A DNA stretch of 64,000 bases from Rikenellaceae bacterium (GCA_015059945.1 SUZJ01000003.1:1-64000); one strand, 5' to 3'; positions 44,326 to 53,442 are shown, counted from the first letter of the stretch. The notes: generated from the letters alone by a model not told the origin. Translations and numbers: made by a program.

Positions 44326-46495
44326 ATTTGTTCACTCGATAGGCTTTTCTTACGCCGTCGAGCTTTTGTATGGCATAGGTAACCATATCGGCCACCGATG
44401 AGCTGGGCACCTCGACATTTACACTTCCGCTGAGGGTGTTGTCCCTTGCGGGGGCAAGGCTCAGCGAGCGTATGTTGATGTGCAGGCCGCCAATGGTGTC
44501 GGTCAGGCGGTTGAGCATACCGGTCGAGTCGTCGGCCACAATGCGTATGGTGGCAATGAAGCTACCCTTGCTGGTTTCGCCCTTCCAACGTGCGGCAATC
44601 ACTCGATAGGGGTACATCTCTTTGAGCCTCTTGGCATTGGGGCAGTCGTGGCGGTGGATGGTTATACCCTCGCGGATGGTGGTAAAGCCAAACACCTCAT
44701 CGCCAAAAATGGGGTTGCAACAGCGTGCTGCCTTGTATTTCAGGCCGTGAACATCATCGCCCAGCACCAACTCTTCTTCGCTCTCTTGGGGCTTGGTGCC
44801 GACGGGCTCGTTGCGAGGCTTGGGAGGTTGTGGAGCATCGCCCCCTTCGAGGTGGCGACCAATGACCTCTTTGACCTGCATCATATCTACCTTCTCATCT
44901 ACTATGCGGCCATAGAGTTCCAACCCAGTGCGCAGCTTGTAGTGCTTACACAGCACATTCACCGCATCATCAATAGCGATGGTCATCTTCCAGTTTTTGA
45001 GCTTACGCTCCAGCTCCTCGCGCCCCAAGTTGGCCAACTTGGCCTCCTCCTCGCGCAGGTAGGCCTTGATGCGGCTTTTGGCCTTGTTGGTCACCACAAT
45101 CGAGAGCCAATCGCTCTTGGGCTTTTGGCTCTTTGAGGTGAGGATAGTCACAATGTCGCCATTGTGCAGTTTCTCTTTTATGGGCACGTTGCGGTCGCCA
45201 ATCTTGGCACCCACGCACTGGCTACCCACGCCCGAGTGGATGTCAAAAGCGAAGTCCAACACCGTAGCTCCTTCGGGCAGCTTGCGCAGGTCACCCTTGG
45301 GGGTAAAGACAAAGACCTCGCGCGAGGTGAGCGACGTATCTAACTTCTTGGCGATGCCCGACTTGTCGCTGCTCTCCTCAATAATCTCGCGCAGTCGTGC
45401 GAGCCACTGCTCGTGGCTGATGGTGCCGCCACCAACGCCCTTGTAGCGCCAGTGGGCTGCGATGCCTCGCTCGGCCACCTCGTCCATACGCTCGGTGCGG
45501 ATTTGTATCTCTACCCACTCGCCAAAGGCCGACACCGTAGCGTGTAGCGACTCGTAGCCGTTGCTCTTTGGAATCGAAATCCAATCCCTCATTCGCTCGG
45601 GGTTGGGGGTGTAGAAGTCGGTCACTATCGAAAAGACGTTCCAACAGAGCATCTTCTCCTGCGCGGGCGGGCAGTCTATAATTATGCGTATGGCAAAGAT
45701 GTCGAACACCTCATCAAACGACACCTTCTGTCGCTCCATCTTGCGCCAAATAGAGTAGACACTCTTGGTGCGGCTCTTGACGTGGTAGCGGATGCCGTTC
45801 TCGCGCATCTTCTGCTCTATGGGTGCGAGCACATTGGCAATCAGCTCGGCACGTCTGTCGGCCCCCTCTTCGAGTCGCTTGGTAATCTCGGCATAGGCCT
45901 TGGGCTCGATGTGTGCAAAGGCAATCTCTTCGAGCTCGCTCTTGATGTTGTAGAGGCCCAGTTTGTGTGCAATCTGGGCATAGAGGTTCATACTCTCCCA
46001 GCTCTTGCGCAGCTGCTTGTCGGCGGGGAAGATGTCAATCTTGCGCATCACCTCCAATCGGTCGGCCAGTTTAAGCAGAATCACTCGGGGGTCGGTCGAG
46101 TAGGAGATTATCAGGTCGCGGAAGTTGTCGATCTGCTCCTTGTCGGCCTTGGTGCGGATAGACGATATGTCGTTCATCCCGAGGATGATACCCACAGGGG
46201 CCTCGCCAAAGAGTCGGTTCACCTCGGCAAGCCCTATGAGCCCCATACGGGCGGCATCGTGCAGAATTGCGGCCACAGCCGAGTTGCGCCCCAAGCCGAC
46301 CTCGCCCACCACAATTGCAGCGGTAGCGACCGAGTGGTCGAGCAGGGGCGAGCCGTCGTAGCGAGTGAGTCCCTCGAGCGCCCTATTGGCCATCTCTACG
46401 GCCTGATGTATGAGCGTACAACTGTGTTCGCTATACTGGCCACAGCAGAGGTCGAAAAAGGCTCCGTATCTCTCTTGTAATTCTGTTTTTGTCAT
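44324..46495 (-). CDS. RelA/SpoT homologue with degenerate hydrolase site
   Basis: A 723-residue protein with the long Rel layout: HD-type domain (about 25-180), synthetase (about 220-360), TGS (about 385-450: VFTPKGDLRKLPEGATVLDFAF), a zinc-finger-like segment (about 600-640) and a C-terminal ACT domain. The synthetase motifs are present (KSRTKSVYSIWRKM, NGYESLHATV, EIQIRT, RGIAAHW). In the HD domain H54, H79, D80 and D145 remain, but the catalytic ED of the usual HDxxEDT is R83-M84, and the N of ADRLHN is V149. So ppGpp synthesis is likely and hydrolysis unlikely. A second, hydrolase-competent Rel/SpoT should then exist elsewhere in the genome. It lies downstream of the M13 peptidase gene, 115 bases away. 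Confidence 0.9.
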   Translation of the reverse strand: MTKTELQERYGAFFDLCCGQYSEHSCTLIHQAVEMANRALEGLTRYDGSPLLDHSVATAAIVVGEVGLGRNSAVAAILHDAARMGLIGLAEVNRLFGEAPVGIILGMNDISSIRTKADKEQIDNFRDLIISYSTDPRVILLKLADRLEVMRKIDIFPADKQLRKSWESMNLYAQIAHKLGLYNIKSELEEIAFAHIEPKAYAEITKRLEEGADRRAELIANVLAPIEQKMRENGIRYHVKSRTKSVYSIWRKMERQKVSFDEVFDIFAIRIIIDCPPAQEKMLCWNVFSIVTDFYTPNPERMRDWISIPKSNGYESLHATVSAFGEWVEIQIRTERMDEVAERGIAAHWRYKGVGGGTISHEQWLARLREIIEESSDKSGIAKKLDTSLTSREVFVFTPKGDLRKLPEGATVLDFAFDIHSGVGSQCVGAKIGDRNVPIKEKLHNGDIVTILTSKSQKPKSDWLSIVVTNKAKSRIKAYLREEEAKLANLGREELERKLKNWKMTIAIDDAVNVLCKHYKLRTGLELYGRIVDEKVDMMQVKEVIGRHLEGGDAPQPPKPRNEPVGTKPQESEEELVLGDDVHGLKYKAARCCNPIFGDEVFGFTTIREGITIHRHDCPNAKRLKEMYPYRVIAARWKGETSKGSFIATIRIVADDSTGMLNRLTDTIGGLHINIRSLSLAPARDNTLSGSVNVEVPSSSVADMVTYAIQKLDGVRKAYRVNK

Positions 46496-46548
46496 CTTCT
46501 AATCTTACTCTAACTAACCTTTTTATTATTAGTAAGGTCATTAAGGGC

Positions 46549-46575
46549 CTTAAACTCCTTAAACTCCTTAAACTC
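46549..46575. repeat. Three tandem copies of CTTAAACTC
   Basis: A 3 x 9-bp perfect tandem repeat between the M13 peptidase and rel genes, bracketed by GGGCC and GGCCC, which could form a weak hairpin at the end of the peptidase transcript. Confidence 0.85.
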
Positions 46576-46610
46576 TTCAAGGCCCCCAATGCCTAAATCT
46601 TTGCCCCTTG

Positions 46611-48632
46611 CTACCAAATGATAACCCTATCCTCGGGGGCGCGGAACATCTTGCCCTCGGTGATGCCGAATGCCTCGTACCACTCGGCAATGTTGGGCAG
46701 GGTACCATTTACGCGCCACTTGCCCAGAGAGTGGGGGTCAATCTTGGTGAGGCGAACAATCTCCTGCTCGCGGATATTCTGTGCCCACAGGGTTGCATAG
46801 GCAATATAGAACCTCTGCTCGGCAGTGTAGCCGTCGATAGGCTCGGGAGCCACACCACCCTGAGCGTTCTTCATAGCGGTATAGGCAACCCTCAGACCAC
46901 CTTGGTCGGCAATGTTCTCGCCCAGAGTGAAGCGGCCGTTGGCGTGCAGACCCTCGTCATTAACCTCGATGGCATCGAACTGGTCTACAAGTACCTGAGC
47001 CCTCTGGTCAAAGGCCTCGGCATCCTCTTTGGTCCACCAGTCGTTCAAGTTGCCGTCTTTGTCATACTGGCGGCCCTGGTCGTCAAAGCCGTGAGTCATC
47101 TCGTGACCAATAACCACACCAATTGCACCATAGTTTACAGCATCATCAGCATCGGGATTGAAGAATGGGGGCTGAAGAATTGCTGCGGGGAAGCAAATCT
47201 CGTTGGTAGTGGGGTTGTAGTAAGCATTTACGGTCTGGGGGCTCATCAGCCACTGCTCCTTATCGACGGGCTTTTTCAGGTCGGCCAGATTGTCGTCGGT
47301 GTACCAAGCGCTGATAGCCTTACGGTTGGCGTAGTAGCTCTGCTTGGGGTCGATGGTCAGCGACGAGTAGTCTTTCCACTTGTCGGGGTAGCCAATCTTG
47401 ACGGTGAACGAAGCCAACTTTTCGTGAGCCTTGGCCTTGGTCTGGTCGCTCATCCATTCAAGAGCGTCGATGTGCTGGCCCAGAGCAACTTGCAAGTTCT
47501 TAACGATGTCTACCATCTTGGCCTTATACTCAGCGGGGAAGTACTTTTTGACATACATCTGACCTACCGCCTCGGAGAGTGAGCCGTCGGCCACACCGAG
47601 CGAGCGCTTCCAACGGGGGTGCATAGCCTCCTGGCCCGACATTGTGCGGCCAAACAGGTCGAAATTGGCCTCAACAAAGGCATCGCTCAACGACGATGCT
47701 GCGCTACGAATCTGGTGGAAGATGAGATAGTCCTTGATGGTGCGCAACGACTCGCTACCAATCAGTTTGTTGGCACGAGCAATGGCGGGTTTCTGGCTTA
47801 CGACCATCTCGGCAGGCAGCTCAAAGCCCATAGCCTCGGCATAAGCATCCCAATCGACGTTGCGGTATGTACGTCGCAACTCGTTGGCGGTAAACCTATT
47901 GTAGTTTTTGTGAGGATTGCGACGCTCTACGTTGGTAAAGTGAGCCTCGGCAAGTTTCTGCTCAATGGCCAACACCGACTCGGCAATGCGGTCGGCCTCC
48001 TCGGCCGAGTAGCCTGCCAGAGTAGTAACGGTCTTGATAAACTCGACATACTTGGTCCTGATGCCCTCGCTCTGCTGGTCGAAGTAGTAGTCGCGGTCGC
48101 CCAAGCCCAAGCCCGACTGACCAATGTAGAGTATGTTTGCATTTGTATTCTTTTGGTCGGCACCCACGCCAGTGCTGAAAAATACATTGGCACTGGTGCG
48201 GTGAATCTGGCCCAACAGCGAGCTCAAATCTTTGCGATTGGCAACTGCCTCGATTGCGGCCAAGTCGGCCTTGATGGGCTCGGCACCCTCGGCATTGAGT
48301 CGGGCGCTATCCAAGCCCAAGCGATAGAGGTCGCTCAGCTTCTGCTCGACCGAGCCTGCAGGGGCCTGGCTCTGCTCCAACTCGGCAAACAACTCCTTAA
48401 CCCTCAGCTCGTTGCTCTGGCGAAGCATATCAAAGGCACCAAAACGCGAGTACTCGGCAGGCATAGGGTTATTCCTCTGCCAGCCGGCAGTAAAGTGCTC
48501 ATAAAAATCATCGTTCAGCGCATAGCTATCATCGAAGTTTGCAGGGTTGAGTGCGGGAGTTTTCTCCTTCTGGCCACCGCCACACGAGGTGAGCAGCGCT
48601 GCCGTAAAAATCATAATCATTGTGCGTTTCAT
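46611..48632 (-). CDS. M13 family (neprilysin-like) zinc metallopeptidase
   Basis: A 673-residue lipoprotein (LLTSCGGG, C17). The M13 signature is complete: substrate-binding NAYY (469-472), zinc motif VIGHEMTHGFDD (H510, E511, H514) and third ligand in GENIADQGG (E572), with a C-terminal tryptophan. M13 enzymes cut oligopeptides below about 40 residues, probably here in the periplasm for peptide nutrition. Length is typical of bacterial PepO-like members. It diverges from the gene at 48781, with overlapping promoters between them. Confidence 0.94.
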   Translation of the reverse strand: MKRTMIMIFTAALLTSCGGGQKEKTPALNPANFDDSYALNDDFYEHFTAGWQRNNPMPAEYSRFGAFDMLRQSNELRVKELFAELEQSQAPAGSVEQKLSDLYRLGLDSARLNAEGAEPIKADLAAIEAVANRKDLSSLLGQIHRTSANVFFSTGVGADQKNTNANILYIGQSGLGLGDRDYYFDQQSEGIRTKYVEFIKTVTTLAGYSAEEADRIAESVLAIEQKLAEAHFTNVERRNPHKNYNRFTANELRRTYRNVDWDAYAEAMGFELPAEMVVSQKPAIARANKLIGSESLRTIKDYLIFHQIRSAASSLSDAFVEANFDLFGRTMSGQEAMHPRWKRSLGVADGSLSEAVGQMYVKKYFPAEYKAKMVDIVKNLQVALGQHIDALEWMSDQTKAKAHEKLASFTVKIGYPDKWKDYSSLTIDPKQSYYANRKAISAWYTDDNLADLKKPVDKEQWLMSPQTVNAYYNPTTNEICFPAAILQPPFFNPDADDAVNYGAIGVVIGHEMTHGFDDQGRQYDKDGNLNDWWTKEDAEAFDQRAQVLVDQFDAIEVNDEGLHANGRFTLGENIADQGGLRVAYTAMKNAQGGVAPEPIDGYTAEQRFYIAYATLWAQNIREQEIVRLTKIDPHSLGKWRVNGTLPNIAEWYEAFGITEGKMFRAPEDRVIIW

Positions 48633-48710
48633 AAGTCTTATAAAGGGTAATTGTTAAACGTCAAAGGGCATCTTTTAAGTATCCGCGCCATACAAAATGG
48701 TGGTTACTAA

Positions 48711-48747
48711 TTGCAAAGTTAAACTTTTTTTGTATATTTGTAAACAA
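48711..48747. promoter_or_regulatory. Overlapping divergent promoters
   Basis: Plus strand: TTG (48711-48713), 19 bases, TATATTTG (48733-48740) for the gene at 48781. Minus strand: TAACTTTG (48714-48721) for the M13 peptidase, with the nearest TTG (48745-48747) at 23 bases. The minus -7 sits directly beside the plus -33, so the two cannot be bound independently. Confidence 0.65.
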
Positions 48748-48780
48748 ACGAAGTTTCTAACCCGATAAATTAAATGAGAT

Positions 48781-49386
48781 ATGAAACGAATTTTTACCCT
48801 TTTGGCGGCCATTTTATTGGCAGTGGCAACCATTACCCCCGCCTCGGCACAGGCCAAGGGCGAGTGGAATATCAAAGGTGGCATTGGCTGGGTATCAACC
48901 CCCGACTTTGTTGGCGCGCTGATTGCCGGACTCGGCTCGATTGACACAACCGAGGGTACCTCGCACAAAGAGCTTACCACTCTGCTAAACCCCAATGTAG
49001 AAATACTTTACGGTGTTAATGACAAGTGGGCTTGGGGCTGCTCATTGAGTGCCGGATACATCTTATCGCAGTCTGTTTTCGACGACACAGGTGTTGTAAA
49101 CAAGAGCGCCAGCGCCTTCTACCCCACCCTCTGCTTGGCGGCCCAAACCACATACTTCCGCAGGGGCCAATTTGCGATGTACGGTTCGTGGGGCTTTGGT
49201 GTGATGGCAATGGTTATTGAGCAGAAGGGTACTGACGTGACGGCCGACGGCCCCAATATTGCCTTCGCACCTATGGGCAACGTCTACCCTCTCAGTTTCT
49301 CATATGGCGGTCGCACAGGCGGCTTTGCCGAGATTGGCTGGGGCGCAAAGGGTATCGTAAATCTGGGCATTTATCACAATTTCTAA
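48781..49386 (+). CDS. Secreted protein, probable outer-membrane beta-barrel
   Basis: A 201-residue protein with a clear signal peptide (cut near ASAQA, residue 24). Alternating hydrophobic/aromatic strands follow (EWNIKGGIGWV, WAWGCSLSAGYIL, FAMYGSWGFGVMAM) and it ends in IYHNF with a terminal phenylalanine, as expected for small outer-membrane barrels. No catalytic motif. I do not recognise a named family. It is the first gene after a good promoter and is followed 22 bases later by the TSCPD gene. Confidence 0.7.
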   Translation: MKRIFTLLAAILLAVATITPASAQAKGEWNIKGGIGWVSTPDFVGALIAGLGSIDTTEGTSHKELTTLLNPNVEILYGVNDKWAWGCSLSAGYILSQSVFDDTGVVNKSASAFYPTLCLAAQTTYFRRGQFAMYGSWGFGVMAMVIEQKGTDVTADGPNIAFAPMGNVYPLSFSYGGRTGGFAEIGWGAKGIVNLGIYHNF

Positions 49387-49408
49387 CTCCAAATCTCAAC
49401 AAGAGAGT

Positions 49409-49663
49409 ATGCACAAAACCTATCTGCCCCAAGGGGTATGTTCGAGGCAAATCGATATAGAATACAACAGCGACGGCATCATTACTGAGGTACGCTTTAC
49501 GGGTGGTTGCAACGGCAACACCCAGGGCATAGAGCGACTGCTCAAAGGGATGGAGTTGCGCACCGCAGCAGCCACTCTGAGAGGCATTGACTGCAAGGGC
49601 AAAGGGACCTCGTGCCCCGACCAATTGGCCCGAGCACTCGAAGAAATTACCGACACTCTGTAA
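49409..49663 (+). CDS. TSCPD domain protein (TIGR03905-like)
   Basis: An 84-residue cytoplasmic protein consisting of the TSCPD domain named after its C-terminal motif, seen here as GTSCPDQLARALEEI. Other conserved features are VCSRQIDIE, VRFTGGCNGNTQGI and IDCKGKGTSC. Four cysteines (11, 34, 62, 69) could bind metal. This domain also occurs at the C-terminus of vitamin B12-dependent ribonucleotide reductases. The stand-alone form has no established function. It shares a transcript with the upstream outer-membrane protein gene and is followed by a terminator. Confidence 0.88.
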   Translation: MHKTYLPQGVCSRQIDIEYNSDGIITEVRFTGGCNGNTQGIERLLKGMELRTAAATLRGIDCKGKGTSCPDQLARALEEITDTL

Positions 49664-49693
49664 GAAAATTACACACATATTGGGAAAAATTGC

Positions 49694-49740
49694 ACATAAT
49701 CGACTCTTCTGGGGCCGATTATGTTGCTTTTTGTGCTTTT
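49694..49740 (+). terminator. Terminator of the TSCPD gene
   Basis: Nine-base-pair stem ACATAATCG/CGATTATGT (49694-49724) followed by TGCTTTTTGTGCTTTT. Confidence 0.75.
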
Positions 49741-49756
49741 ATCAGAAAAAATATAG

Positions 49757-49764
49757 TATATTTG
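49757..49764 (+). promoter_or_regulatory. -7 element of the Wza/Wzc-like operon
   Basis: TATATTTG about 47 bases before the ATG at 49811. The closest TTG (49731-49733) is at a longer spacing of 23. Confidence 0.55.
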
Positions 49765-49810
49765 TGTGCTTAATGTGCAACAAACGACAAAACAAAAAAA
49801 CACAATAGAT

Positions 49811-50632
49811 ATGCTTAAAAAAATCACACTCATCGCTCTTTTGACTATCGCCCTTAGTTCGTGCGGTAGCAGAGAAGACTTGGTCTATTTTCAGGATGCC
49901 CAAAGTGGCGCATTGGAGAGTATCTACGGCCAGTTGAACACCATTCAGCCCGGCGATATGCTCACAGTGTCGGTTTCGTCGTCCAACCCCGCACTGGCAG
50001 TTCCCTACAACCTTTTCTCGGCTCGCAGCCAGATCTCCAACGCAACCTCGTTGGCCAACTCGTCGAGCAAGGTTATCTCTAACGTAAACTACGAGGGTTA
50101 TACCGTAGACAGCGAGGGTTATATCAACTTTGCCGTGCTGGGCAAGATTGAGGTTGCAGGCCTCACTCGCGAGCAGGTAGCCGCCAAGATTCAGGCACTG
50201 CTGGTTGACAAGATGCCCGACCCCGTTGTAACTGTCACCATTGTCAACTTCTACGTCACCGTCATTGGCGAGGTAAACCGCCCCGGTACCTACAACTTCC
50301 CCGGCGACAGGCTCACTCTGCTCGAAGCCATTGGCTTTGCAGGCGACCTGACCGTATATGGCGAGAGGAGCAAAGTGATGGTCATCCGCGAGGAGGCCGA
50401 GGGTAGGCACGTGGAGATTCTCGACCTCAAATCGAAGAATATCTTCTCGTCGCCCTACTTCTACCTCAAACAGAATGATGTGGTATACGTCGAGCCCGTA
50501 GGCGCAAAAGCCAAGAGCGTTTCAACCTTTACCACCTATTTCCCCATCATCACCTCGTTGGCATCGCTCGGTTCAAGTCTTGCACTGATGATATATTACA
50601 TTACCAACGCTTCGGCAATCATGAATCGATAA
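49811..50632 (+). CDS. Polysaccharide export lipoprotein (Wza-like)
   Basis: A 273-residue outer-membrane lipoprotein (IALSSC, C18) of the polysaccharide export family. It has the Poly_export domain (about 40-150: IQPGDMLTVSV, VDSEGYINFAVLGKIEVAGLTREQVAAKI) and an SLBB domain (about 155-240: FYVTVIGEVNRPGTYNFPGDRLTLLEAIGFAGDL). A hydrophobic C-terminal helix (TSLASLGSSLALMIYYI) fits the Wza pore-forming helix. It exports capsule or exopolysaccharide. The start is the ATG at 49811, which gives the signal peptide directly. It pairs with the Wzc-like gene 13 bases downstream; no glycosyltransferases are adjacent. Confidence 0.92.
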   Translation: MLKKITLIALLTIALSSCGSREDLVYFQDAQSGALESIYGQLNTIQPGDMLTVSVSSSNPALAVPYNLFSARSQISNATSLANSSSKVISNVNYEGYTVDSEGYINFAVLGKIEVAGLTREQVAAKIQALLVDKMPDPVVTVTIVNFYVTVIGEVNRPGTYNFPGDRLTLLEAIGFAGDLTVYGERSKVMVIREEAEGRHVEILDLKSKNIFSSPYFYLKQNDVVYVEPVGAKAKSVSTFTTYFPIITSLASLGSSLALMIYYITNASAIMNR

Positions 50633-50645
50633 AAAAACAATAATA

Positions 50646-53129
50646 ATGGAAAACATTAACTATCAACAAAATCCACAAGGCCCACAGGGTGGTCAGGAGG
50701 AGCAGGCTACCGAGATTTCGCTCAGGTCTATTTGGTCGTTCTTTATCAACAACTGGCTCTGGTTTGGTCTTTCGGTATTCGGCTGCCTCTGCTTGGGTTT
50801 CCTTTACTGCAAAGTCTCGCCCAAGATTTACTCTTCATCGGCAGTAATTTATGTTGACGAGAACGCTTCGCGTAGCGTTAAGTCTGACGTAACCTCGATG
50901 ACCAACCTGCGTATGATGCGCCAGACATCGGTGGTAGACAACGAGTCTGCAATTCTGCGTTCATATACCTTGATGAACAAGGTTGTCGAGAACCTCAATG
51001 CCAACATCTGTTACTCGGTACAGGCAAAACTGCGTAAAGTAGAGATTTACGGCCCTTCGGCACCCGTAGAGGTGGCGGTTGACTCGCTCAAATACCCCTT
51101 CTCGCTCGAATTGCAACTTAATAGTAACGACCTTACCGGTAAGATTAAGTGGCGCTTCCCTGGCAGTCGCAAAGATAGTGAGCAGAAGTTTGCGGTAGCC
51201 TATGGCTCGCCCGTTGTAAGCGAGGTGGGTATCTTCCGAGTTGTTGCAAACGACAACTTGGCCGAGGCCACCAAGAAAGACAATCGCCTCTATGTAAGTG
51301 TGGCTAATCCAAGTCGTTATACAAGAGCTATGCTCACCAATCTTTCGGTAGCACCTACTAGCAAAACCACCAGCCTTATCAATGTGAGTATGAAGAGCCC
51401 TGTGGCTCAGAAGGCTGCCGACTTGGTAAACGAGTTGATTTATGTCTATAACGAGGATGCCAAAGAGGGCGAGCGTGCTGTTGCTCGTGCCACTATGGAG
51501 TTCGTAGATGAGCGTTTGGGCGTTGTAGGTGCCGACCTTGAGAGTGTTGATAGCGAGGTAGAGTCGTATCGCAAAAAAAGCCGCTCTGTCAACTCAATGG
51601 CCGAGGGTAATATCTATCTCCAAACTGCCAACAAACTCGAAGAAGAGGCTGTTAAAATTGAGACTCAGCGAGTGCTGCTCAACGACATTTTGACCTCGGT
51701 TAACAAGACTATGGGCAAGGTTGAGTTGGTTGCCAACCTCGGTTTGGAGGATCAGTCACTCAATGGCATTATCACCGACTACAACAATGCCGTATTGGAG
51801 TACAAGATGATGGGTGGCGATGAGAAATTGAGCAACCCATCGGTAGCAAACATTCGTGAGAAGGTATTGGCATTGCAGGCCCTGCTGCCTCAGTCGATTG
51901 CCAACCTGCGCACCTCGCTCGACCTGCAACTCCGCTCGGTAGAGAAACAGATTGCCGAGAATAGGGCCAAAGTAAACGACCTGCCTACTATCGAGAAAGA
52001 GGCTCAGTCGATTATGAGGGATCAGGAGATTAAGGTTGAGATCTATTCGTTCCTGCTCAACAAGCGCGAGGAGACCAGTCTTAAATTGGCTACTACTGCC
52101 TCTATTTCGCGAGTTATCGACCCCGCAATGGCTGCTTCAGCTCCCATTTCTCCCCGTACTATGATGATTATGTTGCTGGCCTTGATTGTCGGCTTTGTAA
52201 TTCCCGTAGTGGTGATTTTGGTTGCCGAGGCCCTGCGCAACAAGATCTACTCGGTAGAGGAGGTTGAGAGCGAGATTGGCTCGGCAGTATCGATTGTGGG
52301 TGCTATTCCCTCGAAGGAGGACAAGAAGAGCAACGACATTCTGGTTACCCCCAATAGCCGCGATGCTATTGCCGAGGCATTCCGTATGGTGCGTACCAAT
52401 ATCGACTTTATGATGCCCGAGGGTGGCAAGGTGCTGATGGTTACTTCGACCATTCCTCACGAGGGCAAGACCACCGTGGCTCTGAACGTGGCTCTGTCGT
52501 TTGCCATCACCGACAAGAAGGTTATCGTAGTGGATATGGACTTGCGCAAGGGCTCAATGGAGCAGCGCATTGGCGACGAGCACCACACCTTTGGCGTTGT
52601 AAACTATCTGGTAGGCAAAGAGAGCAATATCGACAACCTTATTATTAGGGATTGCTTGCACGATGTTGATGCTCTGTTTGTGGGTACAATTCCTCCCAAC
52701 CCTGCCGAGTTGATTATGCGTCCCCAGCTTGACGAGCTGTTTGCTGAGTTGCGCAAGAGGTACGACTATGTGATTGTAGATACCGCACCTATTGCACTGG
52801 TTACCGATACTATGGTTGCCAACCGCGTAGCCGATATGACACTCTACTGTATGCGTATGGGCCACACCGAGAAGATGGCCTTCGAGACCATCAAGGCTAT
52901 TGCCGGTCGCAAGAGCTTGAAGAATATGGGTGTGGTAATGTCGGATGTAGGCGTTGAGACCATCTACTATGGTGGCGAGAAACGCAAACAGACCTACGGC
53001 TATGGTTATGGCTACGGATACGGATATGGTTATGGCTACGGATATGGTTACGGCTACGGCCACGGTAAGGACGGCAAGAAGAACAGGTACAAAGGCCTGC
53101 TTGGCAAGTTGTTCAAAAAGAAAAAATAG
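50646..53129 (+). CDS. Wzc-like polysaccharide co-polymerase with BY-kinase domain
   Basis: An 827-residue inner-membrane protein. It has a cytoplasmic N-terminus, TM1 (about 36-56), a periplasmic Wzz region with coiled coils (about 57-500), TM2 (about 507-530), and a cytoplasmic tyrosine kinase. Kinase motifs: Walker A TIPHEGKTT (K608), Walker A' VVDMDLRKG (D630, D632) and Walker B VIVDTAP (D712). The glycine before the P-loop GK is in PHEGKT rather than PGEGKS. The C-terminus is a Gly-Tyr repeat with 11 tyrosines, the expected autophosphorylation cluster but unusually regular, then a lysine-rich end. It controls export and chain length with the Wza-like partner. Confidence 0.93.
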   Translation: MENINYQQNPQGPQGGQEEQATEISLRSIWSFFINNWLWFGLSVFGCLCLGFLYCKVSPKIYSSSAVIYVDENASRSVKSDVTSMTNLRMMRQTSVVDNESAILRSYTLMNKVVENLNANICYSVQAKLRKVEIYGPSAPVEVAVDSLKYPFSLELQLNSNDLTGKIKWRFPGSRKDSEQKFAVAYGSPVVSEVGIFRVVANDNLAEATKKDNRLYVSVANPSRYTRAMLTNLSVAPTSKTTSLINVSMKSPVAQKAADLVNELIYVYNEDAKEGERAVARATMEFVDERLGVVGADLESVDSEVESYRKKSRSVNSMAEGNIYLQTANKLEEEAVKIETQRVLLNDILTSVNKTMGKVELVANLGLEDQSLNGIITDYNNAVLEYKMMGGDEKLSNPSVANIREKVLALQALLPQSIANLRTSLDLQLRSVEKQIAENRAKVNDLPTIEKEAQSIMRDQEIKVEIYSFLLNKREETSLKLATTASISRVIDPAMAASAPISPRTMMIMLLALIVGFVIPVVVILVAEALRNKIYSVEEVESEIGSAVSIVGAIPSKEDKKSNDILVTPNSRDAIAEAFRMVRTNIDFMMPEGGKVLMVTSTIPHEGKTTVALNVALSFAITDKKVIVVDMDLRKGSMEQRIGDEHHTFGVVNYLVGKESNIDNLIIRDCLHDVDALFVGTIPPNPAELIMRPQLDELFAELRKRYDYVIVDTAPIALVTDTMVANRVADMTLYCMRMGHTEKMAFETIKAIAGRKSLKNMGVVMSDVGVETIYYGGEKRKQTYGYGYGYGYGYGYGYGYGYGYGHGKDGKKNRYKGLLGKLFKKKK
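52995..53066 (+). repeat. Gly-Tyr codon repeat at the Wzc-like C-terminus
   Basis: Twelve dipeptide units (11 Tyr-Gly, one His-Gly) coded by mixed TAC/TAT and GGC/GGT/GGA codons. Variable codons suggest selection on the protein and old expansion, not recent slippage. Confidence 0.95.
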
Positions 53130-53158
53130 GTGTAGGCCAAAAAAAGTCTGCAAAATTG

Positions 53159-53188
53159 TTGCAATAAAAAAATAATGCTATAACTTTG
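53159..53188 (+). promoter_or_regulatory. Promoter of the Hc1-like gene
   Basis: TTG (53159-53161), 19 bases, TAACTTTG (53181-53188); the ATG is 47 bases further on. Confidence 0.75.
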
Positions 53189-53235
53189 CAAATGACCTAA
53201 ACATCATAAACACACATCATTAAACTTCAATTACT

Positions 53236-53409
53236 ATGCAGAATTTGGTAGAGAAAATCAACGCTCAGATTGAGCTGTTCCAGGTAAATGCAAAACTCCA
53301 GGTTGAGAAAGGCAACAAAGCTGCCGGCACCCGTGCTCGTAAAGCTGCTTTGGAGGTATCGAAACTGATGAAGGAGTTCCGCAAAGCATCGGTAGAGGCT
53401 GCTAAATAA
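53236..53409 (+). CDS. Histone H1-like protein (Hc1-like)
   Basis: A 57-residue, basic, all-helical protein: MQNLVEKINAQIELFQ and onward, with AAGTRARKAALEVSKLMKEFRK near the C-terminus. This matches the short histone H1/Hc1-like family found widely in Bacteroidota, thought to bind DNA as a nucleoid protein. It has a strong promoter and its own terminator, so it is probably a highly expressed single gene. It lies between the Wzc-like and DoxX genes. Confidence 0.88.
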   Translation: MQNLVEKINAQIELFQVNAKLQVEKGNKAAGTRARKAALEVSKLMKEFRKASVEAAK

Positions 53410-53442
53410 TTAGCCCCCCACCGACTCTAAGGAATAAGAGAG

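Noticed and set aside
52995-53066. Gly-Tyr repeat as a phase-variable tract
   Set aside because: Codons are mixed and units are six bases, so slippage would not break the frame and recent expansion is unlikely.
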